From Rhizobium sp. ASV8 (GTDB taxonomy: Bacteria; Pseudomonadota; Alphaproteobacteria; Rhizobiales; Rhizobiaceae), in contig NZ_JAELUG010000001.1 in the NCBI RefSeq assembly GCF_016429255.1, forward strand, positions 62,001 to 126,000: a stretch of 64,000 nt of DNA. The letters run 5' to 3'. Of this stretch, positions 35,750 to 44,472 are shown one piece after another. Numbering within the stretch: position 1 is the first letter of the stretch; the number at the start of each line of letters is the position of its first letter. Made by a program: the position numbers and the translations under genes. The notes under the pieces are model-generated. The model did not search any database and was not told the DNA's origin. It saw only the letters and a list, made by a program, of their open reading frames with translations.

Positions 35750-37330
35750 ATGACTCATTTCGCCAGAAAATTCCTAGCGACGGCACTCGTCAGCACAGTA
35801 TTGAGCTTCTCCGCACATGCCGCGACCCTCAATATCCACAACGGCGGCGACCCGACTTCGCTCGACCCGCAAAAGATTTCCGGCGACTGGGAAAATCGTA
35901 TCGACGGCGACATTTTCGAAGGTCTTGTGACCGAAGATCCCAAGGACGGCCCCATACCGGGCCAGGCTGCGAGCTGGACTATTTCCGCCGACCAGAAGGT
36001 CTACACCTTCAAGCTGCGTGACGGTATCAAATGGTCCGACGGCCAGCCGGTAACGGCTCAGGATTTCGTCTTCGCTTTTCAGCGCCTGATGGATCCGAAG
36101 ACCGCAGCCCAATACGCCTACCTGCAATACACGATCCACAACGCGGAAAAGATCAACAAGGGCGAGATCAAGGATCTGACCCAACTCGGCGTCAAGGCTA
36201 TCGACGACAAGACGCTTGAGATTACTCTCGAAAACCCGACCCCCTACTTCCTCAACGCGCTGATGCACTACACGGCCTATCCGCTGCCGAAGCATGTCGT
36301 GGAAGCAAAGGGCGACCAGTGGGTCAAGATCGGCAACATCGTCACCAACGGCCCGTACAAGCCGGTCGAGTGGGTGCCCGGCTCACATGTCACCAACGTC
36401 AAGAACGATCAGTACTATGACGCCAAGGATGTGAAGATCGACAAGGTCAACTTCTACACGCTGGAAGATCAAGCCGCCGCTCTGAAACGTTACCGCGCCG
36501 GCGAATTCGATATTCTGACCTCGTTCCCTGCCGATCAGTTCGAATGGATCCAGAAGAACCTTCCCGGTCAGGCGCATGTGGTGCCGTTCCTTGGCACCTA
36601 CTACTACGTCATGAATGCCACGAAGCCGCCTTTCAACGACAAGCGCGTCCGCCAGGCCCTCTCCATGGCCGTCAATCGCGAAGTGATCGGCCCGAAGATC
36701 CTCGGCACCGGTGAATTGCCGATGTATTCCTGGGTGCCGCCGGGCACGGCCAATTATGGCGACCCGGCCTATGTCAGCTGGAAGGACGAACCCTACAAGC
36801 AGAAGGTCGAAGAGGCCAAGAAACTGCTGAAGGACGCAGGTTTCGGCCCGGATCACCCGCTGAAGGCGCAGCTGCGCTATAATACCAACGACAACCACAA
36901 GCGCATTGCAGTCGCAATCGCCGCGATGTGGAAGCCGCTGGGCGTCGACATCGAACTCTACAACACCGAAACCAAGGTGCATTACGATGAAATGCAGCGT
37001 GGCGAGGTGCAGATCGGCCGTGCCGGCTGGCTGGCCGACTACAACGACCCCATTAACTTCCTGAACCTGCTGTCCACCGGCGTCGAGATGAATTACGGTC
37101 GCTGGAGCAACAAGGATTACGATGCGCTGATCAAGCAGGGCAACGAAGAGATTGACCTGAAGAAGCGCGCCGAAATCTACAAGAAGGCCGAGCAGCTGGC
37201 GCTGGACGACAGCGCTGCGATCCCGATCTACTACTACGTTTCCCAGAACATCGTCGCCCCGAAGGTAGAGGGCTTCGTCGATAATATTCAAGACATCCAC
37301 CGCACTCGCTGGCTGTCGATCAAAGAATAA
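35750..37330 (+). CDS. Peptide ABC transporter, substrate-binding protein (OppA-like)
   Basis: A 526-residue SBP of the family 5 type. The signal peptide ends at about AHA (residue 24), followed by TLNIHNGGDPTSLDPQKISGDWENRI, DGIKWSDGQPVTAQDFVFAFQRLMDP and KPPFNDKRVRQALSMAVNRE, which match oligopeptide-binding proteins. AGGTGG stands before the ATG at 35750; a GTG at 35738 is also in frame. First gene of a complete five-gene import operon. Gram-negative OppA binds short peptides with little sequence preference, but exact specificity is not readable. Confidence 0.92.
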   Translation: MTHFARKFLATALVSTVLSFSAHAATLNIHNGGDPTSLDPQKISGDWENRIDGDIFEGLVTEDPKDGPIPGQAASWTISADQKVYTFKLRDGIKWSDGQPVTAQDFVFAFQRLMDPKTAAQYAYLQYTIHNAEKINKGEIKDLTQLGVKAIDDKTLEITLENPTPYFLNALMHYTAYPLPKHVVEAKGDQWVKIGNIVTNGPYKPVEWVPGSHVTNVKNDQYYDAKDVKIDKVNFYTLEDQAAALKRYRAGEFDILTSFPADQFEWIQKNLPGQAHVVPFLGTYYYVMNATKPPFNDKRVRQALSMAVNREVIGPKILGTGELPMYSWVPPGTANYGDPAYVSWKDEPYKQKVEEAKKLLKDAGFGPDHPLKAQLRYNTNDNHKRIAVAIAAMWKPLGVDIELYNTETKVHYDEMQRGEVQIGRAGWLADYNDPINFLNLLSTGVEMNYGRWSNKDYDALIKQGNEEIDLKKRAEIYKKAEQLALDDSAAIPIYYYVSQNIVAPKVEGFVDNIQDIHRTRWLSIKE

Positions 37331-37339
37331 TTGGGAACA

Positions 37340-37368
37340 GGCCCCTCCCGGTCTATTCGGGAGGGGCC
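37340..37368 (+). terminator. Hairpin between the SBP and permease genes
   Basis: GGCCCCTCCCG (37340-37350) pairs perfectly with CGGGAGGGGCC (37358-37368), followed by GTTTAAAA. Directly after the SBP stop; probably protects the SBP message or partly terminates, lowering downstream expression. Confidence 0.85.
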
Positions 37369-37378
37369 GTTTAAAACC

Positions 37379-38302
37379 ATGTTTCGTTACGCTCTCCGTC
37401 GTCTGCTGTCGACAATCCCCGTTCTGTGGATTGCCGTGACAGTGTGCTTTTTCATTTTGCGCCTCGCTCCCGGCGGCCCATTCGATGGCGAAAGGCCATT
37501 GCCGCCGGAAGTCAAAGCCAACCTTGCGGCTCACTACAACCTCGACAAGCCCCTGGTTGAGCAATACCTGATCTATGTCGGCGACGTCATGAAGGGCGAC
37601 CTTGGCCCCTCTTTCGCCAATCAGGACTTCACCGTCACCCAGCAAATCATGTCCGGCTTTCCCTACACGCTGACCATCGGCGGCTCCGCCTTCGTGCTCG
37701 CCACCATTGTCGGCGTGTTCATAGGCTGTCTTGGGGCGCTCTATCAGAACCGAGCGGCCGACTACTGGCTGGGAGGTGGCCTTCTCATTGGCCTGGTCAT
37801 GCCGAGCTTTCTCATCGCACCGATCCTTCAGCTCATATTCGGCAATACGCTCGGCTGGCTGCCGGTCGGAGGCTGGGGTGACGGTTCGATCAGGTTCCTG
37901 ATCCTGCCCATCATCGTCCTGACGCTGCCGCATGCGGCACGCATCTCGCGTCTGATGCGTGGCTCGATGATCGAGGTGATGAGCCAGAACTTCATCCGCA
38001 CCGCAAAGGCCAAGGGTATCGGCCCACGGCTGACTATCATGCGGCACGCCTTGAAGCCAGCCATGATGCCTGTCGTCTCCTATCTCGGACCGGCGGCAAG
38101 CTATCTGCTCACCGGTTCGCTCGTCGTCGAAAGCATCTTCGGCCTTCCCGGTGTCGGCCGCTACTTCGTCGGTGCCGCCCTTAATCGCGATTACGGCATG
38201 GTCCTCGGCACGGTCATTTTCTACATGGTGCTGATCGTGATCCTCAACCTGCTGGTCGACATCGCCTATGCCTGGCTCGACCCGAAAGTGAGAATGCGAT
38301 GA
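37379..38302 (+). CDS. Peptide ABC transporter, permease (OppB-like)
   Basis: A 307-residue permease. It begins MFRYALRRLLSTIPVLWIAVTVCFFILRLAPGGPF, the typical OppB/DppB first helix, and has six hydrophobic helices with the EAA-like RTAKAKGIGPRLTIMRHALKPAMMPVVS loop. The upstream in-frame extension to 37331 crosses the hairpin and is not used. It overlaps the next permease gene by 4 bp. Confidence 0.94.
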   Translation: MFRYALRRLLSTIPVLWIAVTVCFFILRLAPGGPFDGERPLPPEVKANLAAHYNLDKPLVEQYLIYVGDVMKGDLGPSFANQDFTVTQQIMSGFPYTLTIGGSAFVLATIVGVFIGCLGALYQNRAADYWLGGGLLIGLVMPSFLIAPILQLIFGNTLGWLPVGGWGDGSIRFLILPIIVLTLPHAARISRLMRGSMIEVMSQNFIRTAKAKGIGPRLTIMRHALKPAMMPVVSYLGPAASYLLTGSLVVESIFGLPGVGRYFVGAALNRDYGMVLGTVIFYMVLIVILNLLVDIAYAWLDPKVRMR

Positions 38303-39216
38303 TCCTCAATTCCGCCAAGAGAGAATTGCTGGAAGCAGAGTTGCTTTCGGCAGAAGGGCTTGCACCCAAAGGGCGCTCCCTCACCGGCGATGCGATGCGT
38401 CGTCTCCTGCGCAACAAGGCGGCAGCACTTTCGCTGATCGTCCTGACGATACTGGTCCTGGTGGCCATATTCGGCCCCTATTTCCTACCCTTCAACTACG
38501 AGGATCCGGACTGGAATTCCTTCCGAGGCGCGCCCGATTTTGCGGCCGGGCACTATTTCGGCACTGACGGTAACGGCCGCGACCTGCTGTCGCGCACGCT
38601 CTACGGCACGCGGGTCTCGCTGACCGTCGCGCTCGTGGCAACGCTGGTTTCCGTTATCATCGGCGTGCTCTACGGCGCCGTGTCGGGCTATTTTGGTGGT
38701 CGCGTCGATGCGATCATGATGCGCTTCGTCGATATCATGTACGCATTGCCCTACGTCCTCTTCGTTATCCTGCTGATGGTGATCTTCGGCCGTAACGTCT
38801 ATCTGCTGTTTGCGGCGATCGGCGCGCTCGAATGGCTGACCATGGCGCGTATCGTCCGCGGTCAGACCTTGTCGATCAAGCAGCGGGAGTTCATCGAGGC
38901 CGCCCGTGCCTCGGGACAACGATCGTTCAAGATCATCCTCAAACATATCGTACCGAACCTCGTGGGACCGGTGGTCATCTATGCGACGCTGACCATTCCT
39001 GAAATCATCGCCACGGAGAGTTTTCTCTCCTACCTCGGTTTCGGTGTGCAGGAGCCGCTGACATCGCTCGGCACCCTGATCGCCGAAGGCTCGGCAGGTA
39101 TGGAAACGACCCCATGGCTGCTGTTCTTTCCCGCCGGTTTCCTGGTCGCGCTGCTGATGAGCCTGCTCTTCATCGGCGATGGCCTGCGCGACGCTTTCGA
39201 CCCGAAGGATCGCTGA
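38299..39216 (+). CDS. Peptide ABC transporter, permease (OppC-like)
   Basis: A 305-residue permease with an N-terminal cytoplasmic arm and DAMRRLLRNKAAALSLIVLTILVLVAIFGPYFLP, then HYFGTDGNGRDLLSRTLYGTRVSL and the EAARASGQRSFKIILKHIVPNLVGPVVIYAT coupling loop, all diagnostic of OppC/DppC. Starts inside the end of the OppB gene (ATGA). Confidence 0.94.
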   Translation: MILNSAKRELLEAELLSAEGLAPKGRSLTGDAMRRLLRNKAAALSLIVLTILVLVAIFGPYFLPFNYEDPDWNSFRGAPDFAAGHYFGTDGNGRDLLSRTLYGTRVSLTVALVATLVSVIIGVLYGAVSGYFGGRVDAIMMRFVDIMYALPYVLFVILLMVIFGRNVYLLFAAIGALEWLTMARIVRGQTLSIKQREFIEAARASGQRSFKIILKHIVPNLVGPVVIYATLTIPEIIATESFLSYLGFGVQEPLTSLGTLIAEGSAGMETTPWLLFFPAGFLVALLMSLLFIGDGLRDAFDPKDR

Positions 39217-39217
39217 C

Positions 39218-40213
39218 ATGACAGACACCCTTCTCGAACTCAAAGACTACTCCATCACCTTCCGCACGCCGGAAGGCGAAGTTGCCGCCGTTTCGAAGAT
39301 GAACCTGAAAGTCGGACGCGGCGAGCGCATCGCGATCGTCGGCGAATCCGGTTCCGGCAAAAGCCAGACCTTTCTCGGACTGATGGGCCTGCTCGCCAAG
39401 AACGGCCGCACCAGCGGCCAGGCCCTGCTCGACGGCAAGGATCTCCTGACGTTGAAGCCGCGCGAACTCGACCATGTGCGCGGCAAGGACATGGCCATGG
39501 TCTTCCAGGACCCCATGACCGCGCTCAATCCATCACTGCGCATATCCAGGCAGTTGACGGAACAGCTAGAGGTCCACGGCGGCCTCACGGCGCGTGCGGC
39601 ATCCGCTGCGGCACTGGACATGCTGAAGCGCGTCGGGATTCCCGACCCGACACGCCGATTCAACCTCTATCCGCACGAGCTTTCGGGCGGCATGCGCCAG
39701 CGTATCGTCATTGCCATGGCGTTGCTCACCAAGCCGAAACTCCTCATCGCCGACGAGCCGACGACGGCGCTCGACGTGACGATCCAGGCGCAAATTCTGG
39801 ATCTTTTCAACGAGTTGACGGCGGAAATGCACACCGCACTCGTCATGATCACCCATGATCTCGGGGTCGTTGCCGGCCTCGCCGACCGCGTCGCCGTCAT
39901 GTATGCGGGCCGCATCGTCGAGGAAGCTCCGGTCGACGAATTGTTCGAGGATCCGGCACATCCCTACACGGCAGCGCTTCATGCCTCGATCCCGCGGCCG
40001 GATCAGGATGTCGACGATCTCGCCGTTATTCCCGGTCGACCGCCGAACCTGATGCACCTGCCGCGCGGCTGTTCTTTCTCGCCGCGCTGCGCACATGTGG
40101 AAGACGACTGCCTGGACGCAGCACCGCCGCTCGACCGGCTTGCGGCCCAGCGCTGTGCCGCCTGCTTCCATCCCCTTTCGGCTAATCAGGAACGGAGCCT
40201 CGTCCATGGCTGA
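39218..40213 (+). CDS. Peptide ABC transporter, ATP-binding protein (OppD-like)
   Basis: A 331-residue ATPase: Walker A GESGSGKSQ, Q-loop VFQDPMTALNPSLRIS, signature LSGGMRQRIVIAMAL, Walker B LLIADEPTTALDVTIQ. The C-terminal oligopeptide-transporter extension GRPPNLMHLPRGCSFSPRCAHVEDDC carries the cysteines seen in OppD-type proteins. AAGGA lies before the ATG at 39218. Overlaps the next gene by 8 bp. Confidence 0.94.
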   Translation: MTDTLLELKDYSITFRTPEGEVAAVSKMNLKVGRGERIAIVGESGSGKSQTFLGLMGLLAKNGRTSGQALLDGKDLLTLKPRELDHVRGKDMAMVFQDPMTALNPSLRISRQLTEQLEVHGGLTARAASAAALDMLKRVGIPDPTRRFNLYPHELSGGMRQRIVIAMALLTKPKLLIADEPTTALDVTIQAQILDLFNELTAEMHTALVMITHDLGVVAGLADRVAVMYAGRIVEEAPVDELFEDPAHPYTAALHASIPRPDQDVDDLAVIPGRPPNLMHLPRGCSFSPRCAHVEDDCLDAAPPLDRLAAQRCAACFHPLSANQERSLVHG

Positions 40214-41204
40214 ACAAACGCTTCTGAAGGTCGAACACCTGACCACGGAATTCGAGCTGCCGGCGAAATCCTTCTTCAAGCCGCCGCTGATCCTGACCGC
40301 GGTCAACGATGTCAGCTTCGAGCTGAAGACCGGGCGCACGCTCGGCATCGTCGGAGAATCCGGTTGCGGCAAGTCGACCCTCGGCCGCTCCATCCTGCGG
40401 CTGATCAAGGCGCAGAAGGGCCGCATCATGTGGCAGGGCGGCAACCTGCTCGATCTCTCCGATGAGGAAATGCGTGCTGCACGACGCGACATGCAGATCA
40501 TCTTCCAGGATCCGATCGCCTCGCTCGATCCGCGCATGACTGTCGGCGACATCATCGCCGAGCCGCTCATCGTCTTCGAGCCGAAACTGAGCCGCGCGCA
40601 GCGGCAGGAACGCGTGCGCGAGATCATGGCGGCGGTAGGCCTCGTTCCCGAGATGATCAATCGTTATCCGCACGAGTTCTCGGGCGGACAGGCGCAGCGC
40701 ATCGGCATTGCGCGAGCGGTCATCACCCGGCCGAAGCTGATCATCTGCGACGAGCCGGTCTCGGCTCTCGACGTCTCGATCCAGGGGCAGGTTATCACGC
40801 TCCTGCGCCGGCTGCGCAAGGAGTTCGGCCTGACGCTGATCTTCATCAGCCATGACCTCTCGGTGGTGCGCCTGATCTCGGACGACGTGCTGGTGCTCTA
40901 TCTCGGCAAGGTGGTGGAAGCTGGCGATGCGGCCACGGTGTTCGATCATCCGGCCCATCCCTATACGCAGGCATTGTTCTCCGCAGCTCCGATTCCGGAT
41001 CCGAAACTGGCGCGCGGCCGCGAGCGCATCCGTCTGCAGGGAGACCCGCCCTCGCCGCTCAACCCGCCCTCGGGTTGCGTATTCTCGCCCCGCTGTTGGA
41101 AGGCGACGGATATCTGCCGCACGAAGATGCCGCCGACCCAGCAGGTGCGCCCCGGCCAAACGGCGGCCTGCTACCATATGGACGGGCCGTCGAGCAGTTC
41201 TTGA
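40206..41204 (+). CDS. Peptide ABC transporter, ATP-binding protein (OppF-like)
   Basis: A 332-residue ATPase: Walker A GESGCGKSTLGRSIL, FQDPIASLDPRMTVGDIIAEPL, FSGGQAQRIGIARAV, CDEPVSALDVSIQ, and the C-terminal NPPSGCVFSPRCWKATDICR cluster. The LKTGRTLGIVGESGCGKSTLGR stretch is the OppF/DppF hallmark. Last gene of the transporter operon; the sugar kinase that follows is 179 bp away. Confidence 0.94.
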   Translation: MAEQTLLKVEHLTTEFELPAKSFFKPPLILTAVNDVSFELKTGRTLGIVGESGCGKSTLGRSILRLIKAQKGRIMWQGGNLLDLSDEEMRAARRDMQIIFQDPIASLDPRMTVGDIIAEPLIVFEPKLSRAQRQERVREIMAAVGLVPEMINRYPHEFSGGQAQRIGIARAVITRPKLIICDEPVSALDVSIQGQVITLLRRLRKEFGLTLIFISHDLSVVRLISDDVLVLYLGKVVEAGDAATVFDHPAHPYTQALFSAAPIPDPKLARGRERIRLQGDPPSPLNPPSGCVFSPRCWKATDICRTKMPPTQQVRPGQTAACYHMDGPSSSS

Positions 41205-41383
41205 AAAATGCGCGGCGGCTTTCCGTCCGCGATTGCGAAAGACAAGGAGAGAGCGGTTCGGAGATTCCGTAAGGAGGTGAGCCGCTTTCGAGCTTGAAAA
41301 GTGGGCGGCGGCAGGCGCTGCCCACCTTGCCCAAGTTGTTGCTTGCGCGTATGCAGCAGCAAGGCAAAGTGCAGGAGGAAGAC

Positions 41384-42298
41384 TTGGGCGGACGTTTTCT
41401 ATCGATCGGCGAATGCATGGTGGAACTGTCGCAGGCCGATGACGGGCACCTGCGCAAAGGCTTCGCTGGCGACACTTTCAACACAGCCTGGTACGCCCGC
41501 GCCTGCCTGCCTTCCGATTGGTCTATCGATTATTTCACCGCACTCGGCGATGACGCCATGTCCGATGAGATGGCCGCTTTCATGGGTGCGGCAGGCATCG
41601 GCACCGCCAGCATCCGCAGGCTTCGCGGCAAGACGCCCGGCCTCTACATGATCAATTTGAAAGATGGCGAGCGCTCTTTCAGCTATTGGCGCGACAGCTC
41701 CGCCGCCCGTCAGCTTGCGGCCGACGGTGACGCCTTGCGCACCGCGATCGAAGCCTCCGACGTGCTTTATTTTTCGGGCATCACGCTGGCGATCCTGCCG
41801 CGTGAAGACGCCTATACGCTGCTGGCCGAGCTTCGCCGCGCCAAGGCAATCGGCAAGCTCGTCGCCTTCGATCCCAATCTGCGCCCGCGCCTCTGGTCCA
41901 GTCTCGACGCCATGCATACCTTGATTGCCGATGGTGCCCGCGCCTCGACGCTGGCCATGCCGAGCTTCGATGACGAAGCTGCGCATTTCGGCGATGATTC
42001 CATCTCCAGCACCATCCGCCGCTACCATCAGTACGGAACCAATATGGTCGTCGTCAAGAACGGCCCCGAAGGCGCGACGATCGGATCTGGCTCCGAGGAA
42101 ACGCTGGTCCCCGCCACCAAGGTCAGCAAGGTTGTCGACACCACCAGCGCTGGCGACAGCTTCAACGGCGGATTTCTCGCCCACTATCTGCAACACGGCG
42201 ATCCCATCGCCGCTGCGGCCTTTGCCGCCGAAATCGCCGCAAAAGTCATTCAGGAACACGGCGCGCTCGTCTCGCCAAAGAAGCTGAAGATCGCCTGA
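41384..42298 (+). CDS. kdgK: 2-keto-3-deoxygluconate kinase (PfkB family)
   Basis: A 304-residue PfkB-type sugar kinase. It opens with GRFLSIGECMVELS, has GDTFNTAWYARAC near the substrate site, SYWRDSSAAR typical of KDG kinase, and ends with DTTSAGDSFNGGFLAHYLQ holding the catalytic Asp and anion hole. It would phosphorylate 2-keto-3-deoxygluconate for the Entner-Doudoroff route. The best start is TTG at 41384, 5 bases after AGGAGG (41373-41378); upstream in-frame ATGs lack a site and family similarity. Other PfkB sugar kinases are possible. Confidence 0.87.
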   Translation: MGGRFLSIGECMVELSQADDGHLRKGFAGDTFNTAWYARACLPSDWSIDYFTALGDDAMSDEMAAFMGAAGIGTASIRRLRGKTPGLYMINLKDGERSFSYWRDSSAARQLAADGDALRTAIEASDVLYFSGITLAILPREDAYTLLAELRRAKAIGKLVAFDPNLRPRLWSSLDAMHTLIADGARASTLAMPSFDDEAAHFGDDSISSTIRRYHQYGTNMVVVKNGPEGATIGSGSEETLVPATKVSKVVDTTSAGDSFNGGFLAHYLQHGDPIAAAAFAAEIAAKVIQEHGALVSPKKLKIA

Positions 42299-42303
42299 TC
42301 GGG

Positions 42304-42321
42304 CTGTAATATTTCCATCAT
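42304..42321 (+). promoter_or_regulatory. Possible Pho box
   Basis: CTGTAAT-ATTT-CCATCAT resembles the CTGTCAT-N4-CTGTCAT PhoB box (11 of 14 positions). It is 183 bp before the glycosyltransferase ATG. Weak match. Confidence 0.3.
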
Positions 42322-42441
42322 GGACACCCGCCACAATAGAGTGGGCGCGGGAATCATGTTCGAAGCACCGCAATCGCTGGAGCCGGATGATTTTAGGTCT
42401 GCTCGACCTGAAGTCTGAATCCGCTCCGGAATCAAACAAGT

Positions 42442-42491
42442 AGAGCATGACGTCGTCCGAAATCTACTGACACTTTTCGGCATCATGCTCT
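42442..42491. repeat. Palindromic intergenic repeat family D, copy 1
   Basis: Arms AGAGCATGA and TCATGCTCT enclose CCGAAA/TTTCGG parts. In reverse orientation it matches 51810-51859 at about 40 of 50 bases. Confidence 0.8.
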
Positions 42492-42503
42492 AGCACCATC
42501 ATC

Positions 42504-43649
42504 ATGAGGATGTGGTGCGGATGGGCTGTTTTGGGCATGTTGCAACGCTTGTCGGACATCGAAAACAATATCTGGGCCCAGGCGGCTACACCTGTCGCGA
42601 TACCGGAGCGGCTGCTCATCGTCAGCGATGCCTGGCACCCGCAGGTCAACGGTGTCGTCCGCTCGATCGAAAACACCAATCGCGAACTCATCCGCCGTGG
42701 GGTGGACGTGTCGATGATCACGCCGGACGGCTTTCGCAACATCCCCTGCCCGACCTATCCCGAGATCCGGCTTTCGATTGCCTCTTATCATAAGGTTGCC
42801 GCGAGGATCGAAGCGGCAAATCCGACCTACATTCACATTGCCACCGAAGGCCCCCTTGGGCTCACGGCGCGCCGCTGGTGCATCCGCAACGGCATGCCCT
42901 TTTCGACCAGCTACCATACGCGGTTCCCCGAATATGTTGCGGCCCGCCTGCCCATACCGGAAAGCTGGCTCTACGCCTTCGTCAAATGGTTTCATAACGC
43001 AGGCTATGGCTGCATGGTGGCGACGCCGAGCCTGGCAGACGAACTCAAGCAGCGCGGCATCCGCAATCTGCTCTCTTGGAGCCGCGGCATCGATTCCCAT
43101 CTCTTCCGCCCCAATCCTTTGGAAGACAATCCCTTCGGCCTGCCGCGCCCGATCTTCATGACTGTCGGCCGGGTGGCCCTGGAGAAGAACCTGCCGGCCT
43201 TTCTCGACCTCGATTTGCCGGGGTCAAAGGTGGTCATCGGCGATGGACCGGCGCGAGCGGAGCTGCAGAAGCTCTACCCCGATGTGCACTTCCTGGGTGC
43301 GAAGTTCGGCGAGGAACTGGCGCACGCCTATTCCCAGGCCGATGTCTTCGTCTTTCCGTCAAAGACCGACACGTTCGGCAATGCCATTCTGGAAGCACTG
43401 GCAAGCGGCGTGCCGGTCGCGGCCTATCCCGTGACCGGCCCGGCCGATATTCTCGCCGGCAACAGCAATGCCGGCGTCGTCGATGCGGATTTGGCGGCGG
43501 CGTGCCTTGCCGCCCTCTCCTGTTCTAGAGAAGCGGCCCGCACCGTCGCTCTCAACTATTCCTGGGAAGCCGCCACGACGCAGTTCATCGGCAATGTCCG
43601 CGTCGCCAATCATCGCGGCAAAAGACAGACGCACGGGTCGAGCATGTAG
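42504..43649 (+). CDS. GT4-type glycosyltransferase
   Basis: A 381-residue GT-B glycosyltransferase. The N-terminal domain has SDAWHPQVNGVVRSIENTNREL and IHIATEGPLGLTARRWC; the C-terminal domain has PIFMTVGRVALEKNLPAFL, VVIGDGPARAELQ and FVFPSKTDTFGNAILEALASGVPV with the conserved E-x7-E motif. It resembles membrane-lipid or mannosyl transferases; Agrobacterium Agt, a phosphate-stress glycolipid synthase, is a candidate relative, an inference only. The start is uncertain (ATG 42504 or 42537; neither has a clear ribosome site). A repeat lies directly upstream. Confidence 0.82.
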   Translation: MRMWCGWAVLGMLQRLSDIENNIWAQAATPVAIPERLLIVSDAWHPQVNGVVRSIENTNRELIRRGVDVSMITPDGFRNIPCPTYPEIRLSIASYHKVAARIEAANPTYIHIATEGPLGLTARRWCIRNGMPFSTSYHTRFPEYVAARLPIPESWLYAFVKWFHNAGYGCMVATPSLADELKQRGIRNLLSWSRGIDSHLFRPNPLEDNPFGLPRPIFMTVGRVALEKNLPAFLDLDLPGSKVVIGDGPARAELQKLYPDVHFLGAKFGEELAHAYSQADVFVFPSKTDTFGNAILEALASGVPVAAYPVTGPADILAGNSNAGVVDADLAAACLAALSCSREAARTVALNYSWEAATTQFIGNVRVANHRGKRQTHGSSM

Positions 43650-43857
43650 CACGCCACAAGGCGCGACGTTGAATTCTTGACAGTCATCTCCAGATATTCA
43701 ATAGCAGCGCCTGGAGCTGCGGTCGCGTTCGCACGTCGATTGCAAGTTTGCCGTCGGCACAAGGGGCGACGATATCCCACGCAACCAAGAGCGGCTGTCG
43801 CGAGTTAATCCGTCAGACAGCGACAAGAAACCCATAGCCGCTACGCGCGTTTAGGTG

Positions 43858-43874
43858 TACGATTATTTATCGCA
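43858..43874. promoter_or_regulatory. Possible OhrR-type operator
   Basis: TACGATTATTTATCGCA is a near palindrome 32 bp before the OhrR-type ATG, where autoregulation would act. Tentative. Confidence 0.3.
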
Positions 43875-43905
43875 CGATTTAGAAAGCATTCCAGGGAGTA
43901 CGGAA

Positions 43906-44346
43906 ATGGCGGACGACCCGCTGAAATTAGACACCTTCATCTGCTTCGCCCTCTATTCGGCGAACCATGCGATGAATCGTCTGTACAAGCCCATGCTCGA
44001 CGCGCTGAACCTCACCTACCCGCAATATCTCGTCATGGTGACGCTGTGGGAACAGGACGGCCAGACCGTCGGCGGTATCGGCGAAAAGCTGTTTCTCGAA
44101 TCGAGCACGCTGACGCCGCTGTTGAAGCGCCTGGAAACCGCCGGCTTCATCCAGCGCATCCGCAGCAAGGAAGATGAGCGTCAGGTGCTCATCCACCTGA
44201 CCAACGAAGGCGTCGCTTTGAAGAAGAAGGCGGCAAGCATTCCCGCCTGCATCCTCGACGCCTCGGACCATACGGTCGAGGAACTGACGCGATTGAAGGC
44301 CGAGATCACCACATTGCGCGATGCGTTGAGCAAGAACGCGGCCTGA
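43906..44346 (+). CDS. ohrR: OhrR-type MarR-family regulator
   Basis: A 146-residue winged-helix protein. LDTFICFALYSANHAMNRLYKP contains the reactive cysteine (Cys13) that senses organic hydroperoxides in OhrR; YPQYLVMVTLWEQD, LFLESSTLTPLLKRLE and RSKEDERQVLIHLTNEG are OhrR-like MarR blocks. GGGAG precedes the ATG at 43906; an upstream in-frame start at 43855 overlaps the possible operator. The usual target ohr is not visible next to it, so it may act elsewhere. Confidence 0.85.
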   Translation: MADDPLKLDTFICFALYSANHAMNRLYKPMLDALNLTYPQYLVMVTLWEQDGQTVGGIGEKLFLESSTLTPLLKRLETAGFIQRIRSKEDERQVLIHLTNEGVALKKKAASIPACILDASDHTVEELTRLKAEITTLRDALSKNAA

Positions 44347-44400
44347 TCAGGCCGCGCGAACGCGCGCAGTCGCTTTCGGAAAAGCAGACAAAAACAACGA

Positions 44401-44445
44401 CTTAAAGCGCGGAAAGCAAATCTGAAAGATCGCAACGCGCTTTAG
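44401..44445. repeat. Intergenic palindromic repeat family E, copy 1
   Basis: CTTAAAGCGC ... GATCGCAACGCGCTTTAG. It resembles 50977-51021 closely and its ends are complementary. Confidence 0.75.
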
Positions 44446-44472
44446 GCAGCCGCATTCTGCGGACAAAGAAGA

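Noticed and set aside
36383..38047. A 554-codon antisense ORF over the peptide ABC genes
   Set aside because: A shadow of the OppA-like and OppB-like genes with no recognisable motif.
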